A stretch of DNA of 33,888 nt, taken from the NCBI GenBank assembly GCA_964245345.1, contig CAXTMS010000012.1, positions 1 to 33,888 on the forward strand, in the 5' to 3' direction. The stretch is from Lichenicola sp964245345 (GTDB lineage: Bacteria > Pseudomonadota > Alphaproteobacteria > Acetobacterales > Acetobacteraceae). The notes beneath the pieces were generated by a model. The model was given only the letters and a program-made list of their open reading frames with translations, did not search any database and was not told the origin of the DNA. Positions 1 through 8,441 of this stretch are shown here, one piece after another. Both the position numbers and the translations under genes were made by a program. Position 1 is the first letter of the stretch. The number at the start of each line of letters is the position of its first letter.

Positions 1-78
1 GGAACCGGCGTCGGCGTCGGCGCACCGCAGTTCGGCCTGCGCCGGACGATCCTGGTCGGGATCGCCGAACGGTTCTGA
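1..78 (+). CDS. C-terminal end of a probable outer-membrane beta-barrel protein (partial)
   Basis: Only the last 25 codons are present, ending in TGA at 76-78. The visible tail, FGLRRTILVGIAERF, alternates polar and hydrophobic residues and ends in phenylalanine. This is the usual signature of the last strand of an outer-membrane barrel, such as a TonB-dependent receptor or porin, recognised by the BAM complex. The frame is inferred from the absence of stops and from this tail. The rest of the gene lies left of the window, so the family cannot be named; a chance open frame is also possible because the stretch is so short. Confidence 0.45.
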   Translation, partial: GTGVGVGAPQFGLRRTILVGIAERF

Positions 79-1005
79 GCCAGGTGTTCCCGAAACTACC
101 CGCCAGGCGGCACGGTCGACCGACAACCGGGTGCAACGTGCACGGTGTCGTCCGGCGGACGCCAGGCCGTCTCGGGCCTGGACTCGGTGCCTAGGACTGA
201 ACACGTGGAAGATGCAGAGCGACAAAGGAAGACGATCAAGCATTGCTTGAAAGCGCCCTTGGATGGCTCGGGATCAGAAAGGCCGGATGGCGCCTTCTCC
301 TGGCTGAGGCGCCACGAGGCAGAAGGCATGACATCTGCGTCGAGCAAATGAGGACCATCGACGAGATCCGTGAGGCTCTTCTCGGAAGGGGTAGCGCGCG
401 ACTCGGCACCGGTAACGGCTGCGACTTTTCCGGACAGTCCTGGTCCATTGCATCCTCCTCTGCCGAGGCTGATTGCCGATCCGTGACGCGCGGACTGGCA
501 TGGCCTGGGCAAGCGGGACGGGAAGCCGAGCGTCACGCACCCGATGGTTGCCGCAACAGCGAGAAGCCCGCCAGTGACCCTGTAGCAGGCGCTGCTGACA
601 GATCGGACAGGGCAAGCCACCCTTAGAAGCCCAGATGAGGATGAAAGTTGGTGGACGCTGCGCAAGTGCTGTCCGGCTGCCGAGCTCGCCTGTGCCGCAG
701 ACGCCTTCAGCGCAACAAGCACAGGTTCGATAGTGTCGCCGCTACGCCGAACCCTGAATCCAGGTGCCTGTGTTCCATCTGGAAGGCTGATGGCGCTGCA
801 ACCGCTGATGTCGCCTCGTCAAGGATTGCGAGCGGCTGCACGCCGCCGTCCGCGTCATGCCTGAAACGCGGTGGAGACCGGCAACACGACCACAACCGCC
901 TCCAGCCGCGTGGTCAGGACGTTGGAAGCGGGCAAAATCCGCTCGACAAGCGGCGTGATCCTGGGCATGTGGGCGCCACAACGGGCAGGATCGCGCGGTT
1001 ACAAG
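79..1005. other. Long intergenic stretch without a convincing gene
   Basis: About 930 bases separate the barrel-protein tail from the S46 peptidase. Open frames occur on both strands, but none has coding-like composition or a recognisable domain, and they overlap one another. One strong Shine-Dalgarno-like run (GAGGAGG on the minus strand, ending near 453) sits five bases before a minus-strand ATG at 448. The resulting 70-residue product is Arg/Pro/Ser-rich and matches nothing I know. The stretch may be decayed coding sequence or a long regulatory region. I see no tRNA-like cloverleaf or clear terminator. Confidence 0.5.
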
Positions 1006-3135
1006 ATGAAGTCGATGACACGGCATGGACTGGCCGCCCTGCTTCTCGCCGCGTTCGGGCTGACGGGCGCAGCACGCGCCGACGAAGGCATGTGGACGCT
1101 CGACAACCTGCCGAAGCAGGCGATGCAGCAGGCCTATGGCTTCACGCCGAACGAGCAATGGATCGACCGGGTCATGCACGCCTCGCTGCGCATGGCCTCG
1201 GGATGCTCGGCCTCGTTCGTGTCTCCGGACGGGTTGGTGATGACCAACCACCATTGCGTCGCCAGCTGCCTGGGCGACCTGCAGAAGGCCAAGCAGAACT
1301 ACGTCCGGGACGGCTTCGCGGCGTCCCGTGCCGGCGCCGAGCCGCAGTGCCCGGGCATGGAGCTCGACCAGCTGCAGCAGATCACCGACGTGACCGCGCG
1401 CGTCGACGACGCGACCAGGAACAAGTCCGGCGCGGACTTCATCTCGGCCGAGCACGCGGTGGAAAGCACCATCGAGAAGGAATGCGGATCAGGCGACCCG
1501 AAGACCACGCGCTGCGACGTGATCGCGCTGTATCACGGCGGCCGCTACGACCTTTACAAGTACCGGCGCTATGACGACGTGCGGCTCGCCTTCGCGCCGG
1601 AAGACGCGATCGCCAACTTCGGCGGCGATCCCGACAACTTCAACTATCCCCGCTACGATCTCGACGTGTCGTTCGTGCGCGCGTACGTGGACAACAAGCC
1701 CGCGCATACCGACTACTTCCCGTTCGACCCGGCCGGTCCCAACGCGGGCGAGCTGGTGTTCACGTCCGGCAACCCCGGCAGCACCTCGCGCAACGAGACC
1801 GCCGACCAGCTCGAGTTCCTCCACGACGTCGAGCTGCCGCTGATCTACGGCTTCTATGAAAGCTTCGACGGCGCGATGTCCCAGTTCGCGTCCGAAACGC
1901 CGCAGCGTGCCAAGGAAGCCGGGAACACGGTGTTCTTCACCGAGAACTCGCTCAAGGTGTTCACCGGCTGGCTGACCGCGTTCGGCGACCCGGCGTTGAT
2001 CGCGAAGAAGCGGGCCGAGGACCGGACGCTGCTGGACTGGATCAACGCCGACCCGTCGCGCAAGCAGAGCTATGGCGACCCGTTCGCCGCAATCAAGGCG
2101 ACGCTGCCGCCCGAGCGGGCGCTCTACCCGCGATACACGATGCTGGAAGGACAGCGTCGCGCGCTCGGCCTCAGCTCCGACACCTTTGGCATCGCCCGCA
2201 TCCTGGTTCGCGCCGCGGCCGAGCGGACCAAGCCGGATGCCGACCGGCTGCCCGCCTTCCGTGACGCCAACCTGCCGGCGCTGCAGGCGCAGCTGTTCTC
2301 CTCCCGCCCGATCTATCCCGACCTGGAGCGCACGGAGCTCGCCTTCTCGCTGACCAAGCTGCGCCAGGTGCTGGGTGCCGACGACGCGGCGGTGCATCTC
2401 GTGCTGGGCCAGGCCTCGCCGGACGAACTGGCGCAGCGACTCGTGTCCGGCACCAGGCTCGCCGATCTTGCCGTGCGCCACCGCCTTTGGGACGGCGGGC
2501 AGAACGCGGTCGCGGCCTCGACCGACCCGATGATCCGCTTCGCCGTCGCCGTCGATCCGGCCTCGCGCGCAGTGCTGAAGCAGTGGCAGGACCAGGTCGA
2601 GGCGCCGCAGCGCCAGCAGACCGAGCTGATCGCCAAGGCGCGCTTCGCCAGGCAGGGCAACGCGCTTTATCCGGACGCCACCTTCACCGAGCGCTTGTCG
2701 TACGGAAAGGTCGACGGCTGGACGCAGGACGGCCGCGCGATCCCGCCCTTCACCGAGTTCGCCGGCCTCTACAACCGCGCGACAGGGGCCGCGCCGTTCG
2801 CGCTGCCAAAAGCCTGGGTCGACGCCAGGTCGCACCTCGATCCGGGCACCCGCTACGACTTTGTCAGCACCAACGACATCACCGGGGGCAACTCGGGCAG
2901 CCCGATGATCGACCGGAACGCGCACGTGATCGGCGTCGCCTTCGACGGCAACCAGGCCTCGATCGCCGGAGACTTCATTTACGACCCGTCGCAGAACCGC
3001 ACCGTGGGCGTGGACACCGCCTCCATGATCGCCGCCCTTCGCACCGTCTACCGGCTCGACTGGCTCGCCGACGAGCTGGTCGGCAAGGCGGGCGCCAAGC
3101 CTGGTGACAAGGCGGGTGCGAGCGCTGCGCGGTAG
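1006..3135 (+). CDS. Exported S46 family dipeptidyl-peptidase (DPP7-like)
   Basis: A 709-residue serine peptidase that should release dipeptides from peptide N-termini in the periplasm. The N-terminus MKSMTRHGLAALLLAAFG with a following ARA|DEG-type site is a Sec signal peptide, which is why I start at 1006 rather than at the open-frame limit of 871. The catalytic His lies in TNHHCV (residues 80-85) and the catalytic Ser in GGNSGSP (Ser about 630). An Asp-rich block FGGDPDNFNYPRYDLD lies near 205-220, where the family carries its Asp. Length matches the 700-720 residues usual for S46. In IGVAFDGN the residue before Asn is Gly, as I recall for DPP7 (hydrophobic P1) rather than the Arg of DPP11 (acidic P1); this specificity call is inference. 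The gene is monocistronic and ends six bases from the convergent LysR gene. Confidence 0.93.
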   Translation: MKSMTRHGLAALLLAAFGLTGAARADEGMWTLDNLPKQAMQQAYGFTPNEQWIDRVMHASLRMASGCSASFVSPDGLVMTNHHCVASCLGDLQKAKQNYVRDGFAASRAGAEPQCPGMELDQLQQITDVTARVDDATRNKSGADFISAEHAVESTIEKECGSGDPKTTRCDVIALYHGGRYDLYKYRRYDDVRLAFAPEDAIANFGGDPDNFNYPRYDLDVSFVRAYVDNKPAHTDYFPFDPAGPNAGELVFTSGNPGSTSRNETADQLEFLHDVELPLIYGFYESFDGAMSQFASETPQRAKEAGNTVFFTENSLKVFTGWLTAFGDPALIAKKRAEDRTLLDWINADPSRKQSYGDPFAAIKATLPPERALYPRYTMLEGQRRALGLSSDTFGIARILVRAAAERTKPDADRLPAFRDANLPALQAQLFSSRPIYPDLERTELAFSLTKLRQVLGADDAAVHLVLGQASPDELAQRLVSGTRLADLAVRHRLWDGGQNAVAASTDPMIRFAVAVDPASRAVLKQWQDQVEAPQRQQTELIAKARFARQGNALYPDATFTERLSYGKVDGWTQDGRAIPPFTEFAGLYNRATGAAPFALPKAWVDARSHLDPGTRYDFVSTNDITGGNSGSPMIDRNAHVIGVAFDGNQASIAGDFIYDPSQNRTVGVDTASMIAALRTVYRLDWLADELVGKAGAKPGDKAGASAAR

Positions 3136-3141
3136 GGAAGA

Positions 3142-4023
3142 TCAGGACAAGCCGAGCAGCGACAGCAGCGCACTGGCGCTCCGGCTGAGGTAGCGCTCGC
3201 GGTGGTGTACCAGCCGGAAGCTCCGTTGCGGCAGGTCGAGCGGCACGTGATGCAGCAGCCCGGCCTCCAGGCTCGGCGCCGCTACCGAGGCGGACAGGAC
3301 GGTGGCACCCGGCCCGGCCTCCACCGCCGCCCGCACCGCCTCGTTCGAGGGCAGCTCCAGGACGACACGCAGGGCGTGCGGCGCCACGCCAAGGCAAGCG
3401 GCGGCGGCCTCGAACTCGGACCGGGTGCCGGAGCCCGGCTCGCGCAGGATCCAGTCCGCGTCCAGCAGCTCGGCCGGAGCAAGCGTCGTCCGGCCCACCC
3501 AGGGATGGTCGCGCGACACCACCAGGACCAGCTGGTCGCGCGCCACCACCAGGGTGCGCAGCGACGGCTCGTCCACGGCGCCCTCGACGAAGCCGATCTC
3601 GGTGCTGCCTTCGTGCACCCGGCGCACCACCTCGCCGGTGTTGCCGATCGACAGGCGTATCTCGATCGCCGGATGGCGGGCACGGAACGCCATCAGCCGG
3701 CTGGGCAGCCAGTAGCCGGCGATGGTCTGGCTGGCCCCGACCCGCAGCACGCCGCGCTTGCCCTCGCCCAGCTCCGACAGCCTGAGCCGTGCTGCCTCGG
3801 CACGCGCCAGCACCGCGCGCGCTTCCTCCAGAAGCGTGCGCCCGGCCTCCGTCAGCTCGATGCCGCGCCCGATGCGGTTGAACAGCCTGACCCCGAGGCC
3901 GTCCTCGAGCACCCCGACCGCGTGGCTCACCGCCGACTGCGCCAGGCCGAGCGCTTCGGCTGCCCGGGTCACGTGCTGCCGCTCGGCGACCGACACGAAC
4001 ACGCGCAGCTGGTCGAGCGTCAT
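3142..4023 (-). CDS. LysR family transcriptional regulator
   Basis: A 293-residue LysR-type regulator. The winged helix-turn-helix is at residues 1-60, starting MTLDQLRVFVSVAERQHVTR and continuing RAAEALGLAQSAVSHAV. A periplasmic-binding-protein-like effector domain follows from about residue 90, with the typical block RVGASQTIAGYWLPSRL. The open frame extends 23 codons upstream, but those codons overlap the transporter gene and are Arg/Trp-rich, so the ATG at 4021-4023 is preferred. The gene begins 13 bases after the transporter stop, so the two are almost certainly one transcript and the regulator probably controls its own operon. The effector is unknown; sulfite or an organic acid would suit the transporter. 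Its start lies inside the operon, so its operator should be sought upstream of the transporter, near 5260-5300. Confidence 0.92.
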   Translation of the reverse strand: MTLDQLRVFVSVAERQHVTRAAEALGLAQSAVSHAVGVLEDGLGVRLFNRIGRGIELTEAGRTLLEEARAVLARAEAARLRLSELGEGKRGVLRVGASQTIAGYWLPSRLMAFRARHPAIEIRLSIGNTGEVVRRVHEGSTEIGFVEGAVDEPSLRTLVVARDQLVLVVSRDHPWVGRTTLAPAELLDADWILREPGSGTRSEFEAAAACLGVAPHALRVVLELPSNEAVRAAVEAGPGATVLSASVAAPSLEAGLLHHVPLDLPQRSFRLVHHRERYLSRSASALLSLLGLS

Positions 4024-4036
4024 CCTGCCCTGCCGG

Positions 4037-5206
4037 TCACGCGACGTCGGCGTCCACCATCGGCGCGGCGCCGCTGGCCAGGCACGGGGCAAAGAACAGG
4101 TCGCCGCGCCACGCCCCGATCGCGGTGCGCACGAACACGATGCCCCACAACAGCACCAGCAGCCCGACCAGGACGGTGCCGATCACGGCGAACGGGAGGA
4201 GGCGGGTCTGCCGGGCCAGCGCCAGCGTCGCCACCGCGTATACCCCGAGCGGAAAGGTGAAGCCCCACCAGCCCATGTTGAACGGCAAGCCGTCGCGCAG
4301 GTAGCGGCCGGTGACCAGCATCGCCATCAGCAGCCACCACAGGCCGTAGCCCCACAGCACCGCGCCGCCGATCACGCCGAGCCCCTGGGCCACGACGCCG
4401 AGCGCAGGCAGGCCGACCGCGCCGAACGAAGCGGGCGCGTCCTGCCCGAGCAGCAGCAGGCCGAGCGCGCCGGTGCCGATCGGCCCCAGTGCCAGCCAGC
4501 TCGACGCCGCCATGTCCCTGTGCGGCAGGTGGTGCAGGATCAGGCGCAGCAGCAGCACGACCAGGATGCCGAGCGCCAGCGGCACCGAGAACGCCCAAAG
4601 CACGTAGCCCAGCATCAGCATCCCGAAGGCGGCCTGCGGGTCCGCCAGGTGCGGAACCAGCTGCGCGGCGCTGGCCGCCGTCACCTCGGCCGCGACCACC
4701 GGCAGCAGCCACACCGCCGTCATCTTCTCCATCGCGTGCTCCTGACCGGTGAACATCAGGAACGGGACGAGCAGCCCGCAGGCCACCGCCATCGCCGCGT
4801 CGATCCACCACAACCCGTATGCGATCGGCATCGTGGCGCTGCCGAACAGCGTCGGGCCGAACGCGAGCAAGCCGTTGATGATCGTGGCCAGGCCCATCGG
4901 GATGGCGCCGAGAAACATGGACATCACCGAATGGCGGAAGATCCGCCGCGCGCCGTCGAAGAAGAACACCCAGCGCGACAGGTAGAGCGTGCTGAACAGC
5001 GCGAACAGCGCGACGTCGAACAGCCAAAGCGCACGCGCCACCGCATGAAGGCCCGACAGCGCGACGGGAAGCTGGTTCAGCGCCAGGGCGAGGATGCCGG
5101 TGCCCATGGTGGCGGTGAACCAGTTCGGCGTGAACTGGCGGACCAGATCGCGCGGCGCTGAGAGCCTGGAAAGGAACCTCAAATCATTCATCATGACCTG
5201 CGCCAT
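4037..5206 (-). CDS. TDT/TehA-SLAC1 family membrane transporter
   Basis: A 389-residue inner-membrane protein with about ten hydrophobic segments. It matches the tellurite-resistance/dicarboxylate transporter (TDT) family, which also holds the sulfite exporter SSU1 and the anion channel SLAC1. Family-like blocks are FTPNWFTATMGTGILALAL near residue 25 and FLGAIPMGLATIINGLLAF near 100. I start at the ATG at 5204-5206 because AAGGAAGGT lies five bases upstream (minus strand); the open frame extends 20 codons further without a comparable site. Substrate is not readable from sequence: C4-dicarboxylate, sulfite and other anions are possible. The downstream LysR gene and the nearby DUF442 gene make sulfite or another sulfur anion a reasonable but unproven guess. 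Confidence 0.88.
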   Translation of the reverse strand: MAQVMMNDLRFLSRLSAPRDLVRQFTPNWFTATMGTGILALALNQLPVALSGLHAVARALWLFDVALFALFSTLYLSRWVFFFDGARRIFRHSVMSMFLGAIPMGLATIINGLLAFGPTLFGSATMPIAYGLWWIDAAMAVACGLLVPFLMFTGQEHAMEKMTAVWLLPVVAAEVTAASAAQLVPHLADPQAAFGMLMLGYVLWAFSVPLALGILVVLLLRLILHHLPHRDMAASSWLALGPIGTGALGLLLLGQDAPASFGAVGLPALGVVAQGLGVIGGAVLWGYGLWWLLMAMLVTGRYLRDGLPFNMGWWGFTFPLGVYAVATLALARQTRLLPFAVIGTVLVGLLVLLWGIVFVRTAIGAWRGDLFFAPCLASGAAPMVDADVA

Positions 5207-5267
5207 CGCGACCTTCCTTGCCCTGGAGGCCAGGATGGCGCGACCAAACTCATAAGAAAAACGCAAT

Positions 5268-5297
5268 GTTTTGATGGTAACGTTCTGGTATTTTGAT
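5268..5297 (-). promoter_or_regulatory. AT-rich upstream region with direct repeats, candidate operator/promoter
   Basis: The otherwise GC-rich sequence becomes AT-rich between about 5245 and 5300, upstream of the transporter gene. The heptamer TTTTGAT occurs at 5269-5275 and again at 5291-5297, exactly 22 bases apart (about two helical turns), with the palindrome AACGTT between them. On the transporter strand TTATGA near 5250 could serve as a -10 element, but no -35 element at good spacing is clear. The LysR protein encoded at the end of the same operon is the natural candidate to bind here. Seen: repeats and composition. Inferred: function. Confidence 0.35.
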
Positions 5298-5343
5298 CGA
5301 TTGGCTCGGATCGGGGCGCCGCATCTTGTACCTGATCGGGTCG

Positions 5344-5772
5344 TCAGTCCGGTTGCCGGTCGAGCCAGGCGAGGCCAGGACGCAGGTCGACCTGATGCGC
5401 ATCAGCCCAACGCATTGCCTCGTCGCGGGTGATGATCCCGCGCCTGATCCGGTCCAGCGCCCACAGGTTGGCCGAGCGCAGTCCGGAAGCGCAGTGGGCG
5501 TGCACCGGGCCGTCCGCTTCCGCCAGGACGGCACCGAAATCCTCGATGTCGCCGCTCCGCAGGGTGCCGAACGTGACCGGGAGATGGCGATAAGCGAGTC
5601 CGGCCCGGCCGGCCGCATCCGCAGCCTCCGAGGCGGTCGGCTGGCCGGGCGCCTCGCCGTCAGGGCGGTTGTTGATCACCAGCCTGACGCCGTGCCGGGC
5701 GAGCGCCTCGAAGTCGTCCAGGCCGAGCTGGCCCGACACGGTCAGGCCATCCGCGAGAGCCTTGCGATACAT
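5344..5772 (-). CDS. DUF442 phosphatase / sulfurtransferase-like protein
   Basis: A 142-residue cytoplasmic protein of the DUF442 (TIGR01244) type, a rhodanese/protein-tyrosine-phosphatase-fold family. The N-terminus MYRKALADGLTVSGQL and the block LVINNRPDGE match the family, and the active-site loop HCASGLRSANLW near residue 95-106 supplies the conserved Cys and Arg. In Blh-type proteins this domain is fused to an ETHE1-like persulfide dioxygenase and takes part in sulfide detoxification; here it stands alone and no dioxygenase is visible. It lies just upstream of, and in the same direction as, the TDT transporter (138 bases apart). The scaffold gap begins 20 bases upstream of its start, so its promoter and any upstream partner are missing. 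A phosphatase role is the main alternative. Confidence 0.82.
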   Translation of the reverse strand: MYRKALADGLTVSGQLGLDDFEALARHGVRLVINNRPDGEAPGQPTASEAADAAGRAGLAYRHLPVTFGTLRSGDIEDFGAVLAEADGPVHAHCASGLRSANLWALDRIRRGIITRDEAMRWADAHQVDLRPGLAWLDRQPD

Positions 5773-5792
5773 CCGGTCACTCCGATGCCGAT

Positions 5793-5892
5793 NNNNNNNN
5801 NNNNNNNNNNNNNNNNNNNNNNNNNNNNNNNNNNNNNNNNNNNNNNNNNNNNNNNNNNNNNNNNNNNNNNNNNNNNNNNNNNNNNNNNNNNN
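5793..5892. other. Assembly gap, 100 N
   Basis: Exactly 100 undetermined bases, the conventional placeholder for a scaffold join of unknown length. It cuts off the 3' end of the GH31 gene and the upstream region of the DUF442 gene. Apparent open frames crossing it are artefacts. Distances and operon structure across this point should not be trusted. Confidence 0.98.
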
Positions 5893-8441
5893 GATGATTC
5901 CGAGTTTGGTGCAGTCGCAAAGTGCGGCAGCAGGATCCCGGCAGCGAGCCGCGCCTGCGTCACCACCGCGGTGGCGGTGCGCGCAACCGGGTCGACGCGC
6001 CAGTCCGCGTCGTCGGCGGCCTCGACGTCGTGGAGCACCAGCTCGATCTCCTGCCACCAGGGCCGGAACGATCCCGCCCGTTCGGCCTCCCGGACCATCA
6101 GCCCGGCTGGGGTGTTGTCGCAGCGATAGGTGCAGCGCAGGAAGCCGCCCTCGCGATGCGCGAAGCTAGTGCCGTCGTCGGCGTAGAGCGTGCCGCGGCT
6201 GTCCGGGCCCGGGTAGACGTGCAGCTGCAGCGGCCCGTCGGGCACCTGTTCCGTGCTCTGCACCAGCGGCTGGCGCGGGATGATGGCGCCGGCGCGCACG
6301 AACACCGGCAGCACCTCCAGCGCGGGCGCGACCGACAGCAGCCGCAGGCCCGGACCGGGATCATCGGCTGGATTGCGCGGTCTCGCCCTGCCCTCGACGG
6401 TGATCACCGCCTCAGGCGCGTCTGCCACGCGCAGGCCGGTCCAGTAGTCGTACCAGTCTCCCGGCGGCAGCAGCACGGGATAAGGCGACGGCTGCTCCCC
6501 CTGCGGCGGCGGCGCCACCAGCAGGTTCGGGCCCCACATGAACTGCGTCGGCGCTGCGTGGTCCAGCGTCCACTTCCCGTCCGCGTCGGGGAACTCCAGG
6601 AACATCGGCCGCATCATCGGGATCCCCTCGCGCGACGCCTCCTCCGCCACCGTGTAGATGTAGGGCAGCAGCCGGTAGCGCGCCTCGATCGCCGCCCTGC
6701 GGATCGCCTCGTGCCGGCGCCCGTGCACCCACGGCTCCTGCGGCGGCGTGTTCTTGTCGGTGTGGTCGCGGCTGAGCGGGTTGAACATGCCGAGCTGCAG
6801 CCAGCGCGTCAGCAGCTCCGGCGAGGGCGTGCCCACGAAGCCGCCGAGGTCGACGCCGCAGAACGGCATCCCGGACAGGCCGAGGCCGAGCAGCATCGGC
6901 GTGCTCAGCCGCAGGTGGGCCCAGGTCGAGGAGTTGTCGCCGGTCCAGGTGACGGCATAACGCTGCGTGCCGGCATAGGCGGCGCGGGTCATCACGAACG
7001 GGCGCTGCTCGGGGCGGAGCCGGAGCAGCCCGTCATGCGTGGCGCGGACGTTGAGCATGCCGTACACGTTGTGGATCTCGGCCTGCGTCGCCACGCGCGA
7101 GGCGAAGCCGGGCTCGTCGATCCGACTCTCGACGTCGAGCGGGATCGTCCGGGTCGGGGTGTCGAACACCGAGGGCTCGTTCATGTCGTTCCAGAACCCG
7201 GCGGCGCCCGCCTCGCAGAACGCCCGGTGCAGCTCGCCCCACCACCTGCGCGCGCCGGCGCGGGTGAAGTCCGGGAACACGCAGGGTCCTGGCCATACCG
7301 GCCCCACGTAAAGGCTGCCATCAGGATCGTGCAGGAAGTGGCCGCCGGTCCGGCCGCTGTCGTACGGCTCATAGGTGCCGTCCGGCTGCACAGGCACGTG
7401 CATGTCGGCGATCAGCACGGTGTGGAACTGCTGCTGCCGCAGCTCGGCCAGCAGCCCGGGCAGGTCTGGAAAGCTGTCGGGGTCGGTGGTGAACGGTTTG
7501 TTGCGGTCCTGGTAGTCGATGTCGAGCCACAGCACGTCGGCCGGGATGCGCTTCCTGCGGAAGGTTCCAGCGACGGTGCGCAGCGCGTCCGCGCTCATGT
7601 AGCTGTAGCGCGACTGCTGGTATCCGAACGCCCAGGCCGGCGGCAGCGGCGCGTGCCCGGTCAGCCATGCGTAGCGACCCAGCACCTGCTTGGGCGTCGG
7701 GCCGTTCAGCACCACGTAGTCGAGCGGACCGCCGGCGGCCTCGACGCGCAGCTCGTTTTCCTGGGTGTGGCCAACGTCGAAGCTGGTGCGCCAGCTGTTG
7801 TTCAGAAGCAGCCCGTAGGCGGTGCCGCGGCGCAGGCCCAGAAGAAACGGGATCGCCTTGTAGAGCGGGTCGCTGCCGCGCTCGAAGCCGTAGGCATCGG
7901 TGTTCCACAGGGTGAAGCTGTTGCCGCGCCGGTCGATCGGCCCAGCCCGATCGCCCAGCCCGAACACGTGCTCGTCCGCGTGCAGGTGCCTGTGCACGGT
8001 GAAGCCGTCGCCTGCGAATGTTGGACCGATGCCGGGCCGATCGGTCGAGACGATGCGTCCGTCAAGCGTGCGGATCGTCACCGCGCCGCAGCGCCGGTCG
8101 ACACGGACGCGAAGGGAGGCGGTGTCGAAGCCGACCACCCGTCCGCGACGCACCGGCAGTATGGGCACACGCGCCGTGCGCGCGCCCGGCAGCATCGACC
8201 AGGACGCGTCTTCCGGAAGGGTTCCGGTGGCGGACGCGCGTACCCGGATCACGTCGTGGTCGAGTGCCGCGACGTGCAGCAGCCCGCGCCGCACCCGGAG
8301 CGTCATGCCGCCATGCTCGAACGTGCATCGGCGCGTCGCTGCCCCGACGAGCCCGGCTGCCAGAAGGGTTCCCGCCGCCCCAGTTGCGAGCGGGACGCGG
8401 TGGCGCGAAGCCAGCCGGGCGAGAACGGCGGATCTGCTCAA
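5893..8441 (-). CDS. GH31 family alpha-glucosidase, 3' end lost in assembly gap
   Basis: At least 849 codons of a glycoside hydrolase family 31 enzyme (alpha-glucosidase or alpha-xylosidase type). The nucleophile motif GFWNDMNEPSVF places the catalytic Asp at about residue 419, and WTGDNSSTW places the acid/base Asp at about 502. The N-terminal beta-sandwich domain occupies roughly residues 30-250, the (beta/alpha)8 barrel 250-620, and C-terminal beta domains the rest. The start codon is TTG at 8441, with GGGAGA about six bases upstream. A hydrophobic stretch near residues 18-40 suggests a signal anchor or export signal, so the enzyme may face the periplasm. The frame is intact up to the gap, so the break is a sequencing gap and not visible gene decay. 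Substrate specificity cannot be fixed from the motifs. Confidence 0.93.

Noticed and set aside
236..448. 70-codon minus-strand frame with a strong ribosome-site-like run
   Set aside because: Sequence composition is not coding-like and no family is recognisable; the purine run alone is not enough.
723..740. GGTTCGA string resembling a tRNA T-loop
   Set aside because: The flanking bases do not pair to form a T-stem, and no acceptor or anticodon stem can be drawn around it.
1489..2925. 478-codon minus-strand frame inside the S46 gene
   Set aside because: Antisense shadow in GC-rich DNA; the plus strand encodes a complete peptidase with catalytic motifs.
3722..5161. 479-codon plus-strand frame over the LysR/TDT genes
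   Set aside because: Extremely Arg/Gln/His-rich, no domain, and antisense to two well-recognised genes.
5742..6129. Open frames running across the run of N on both strands
   Set aside because: They exist only because N contains no stop codons; true genes end at or are cut by the gap.
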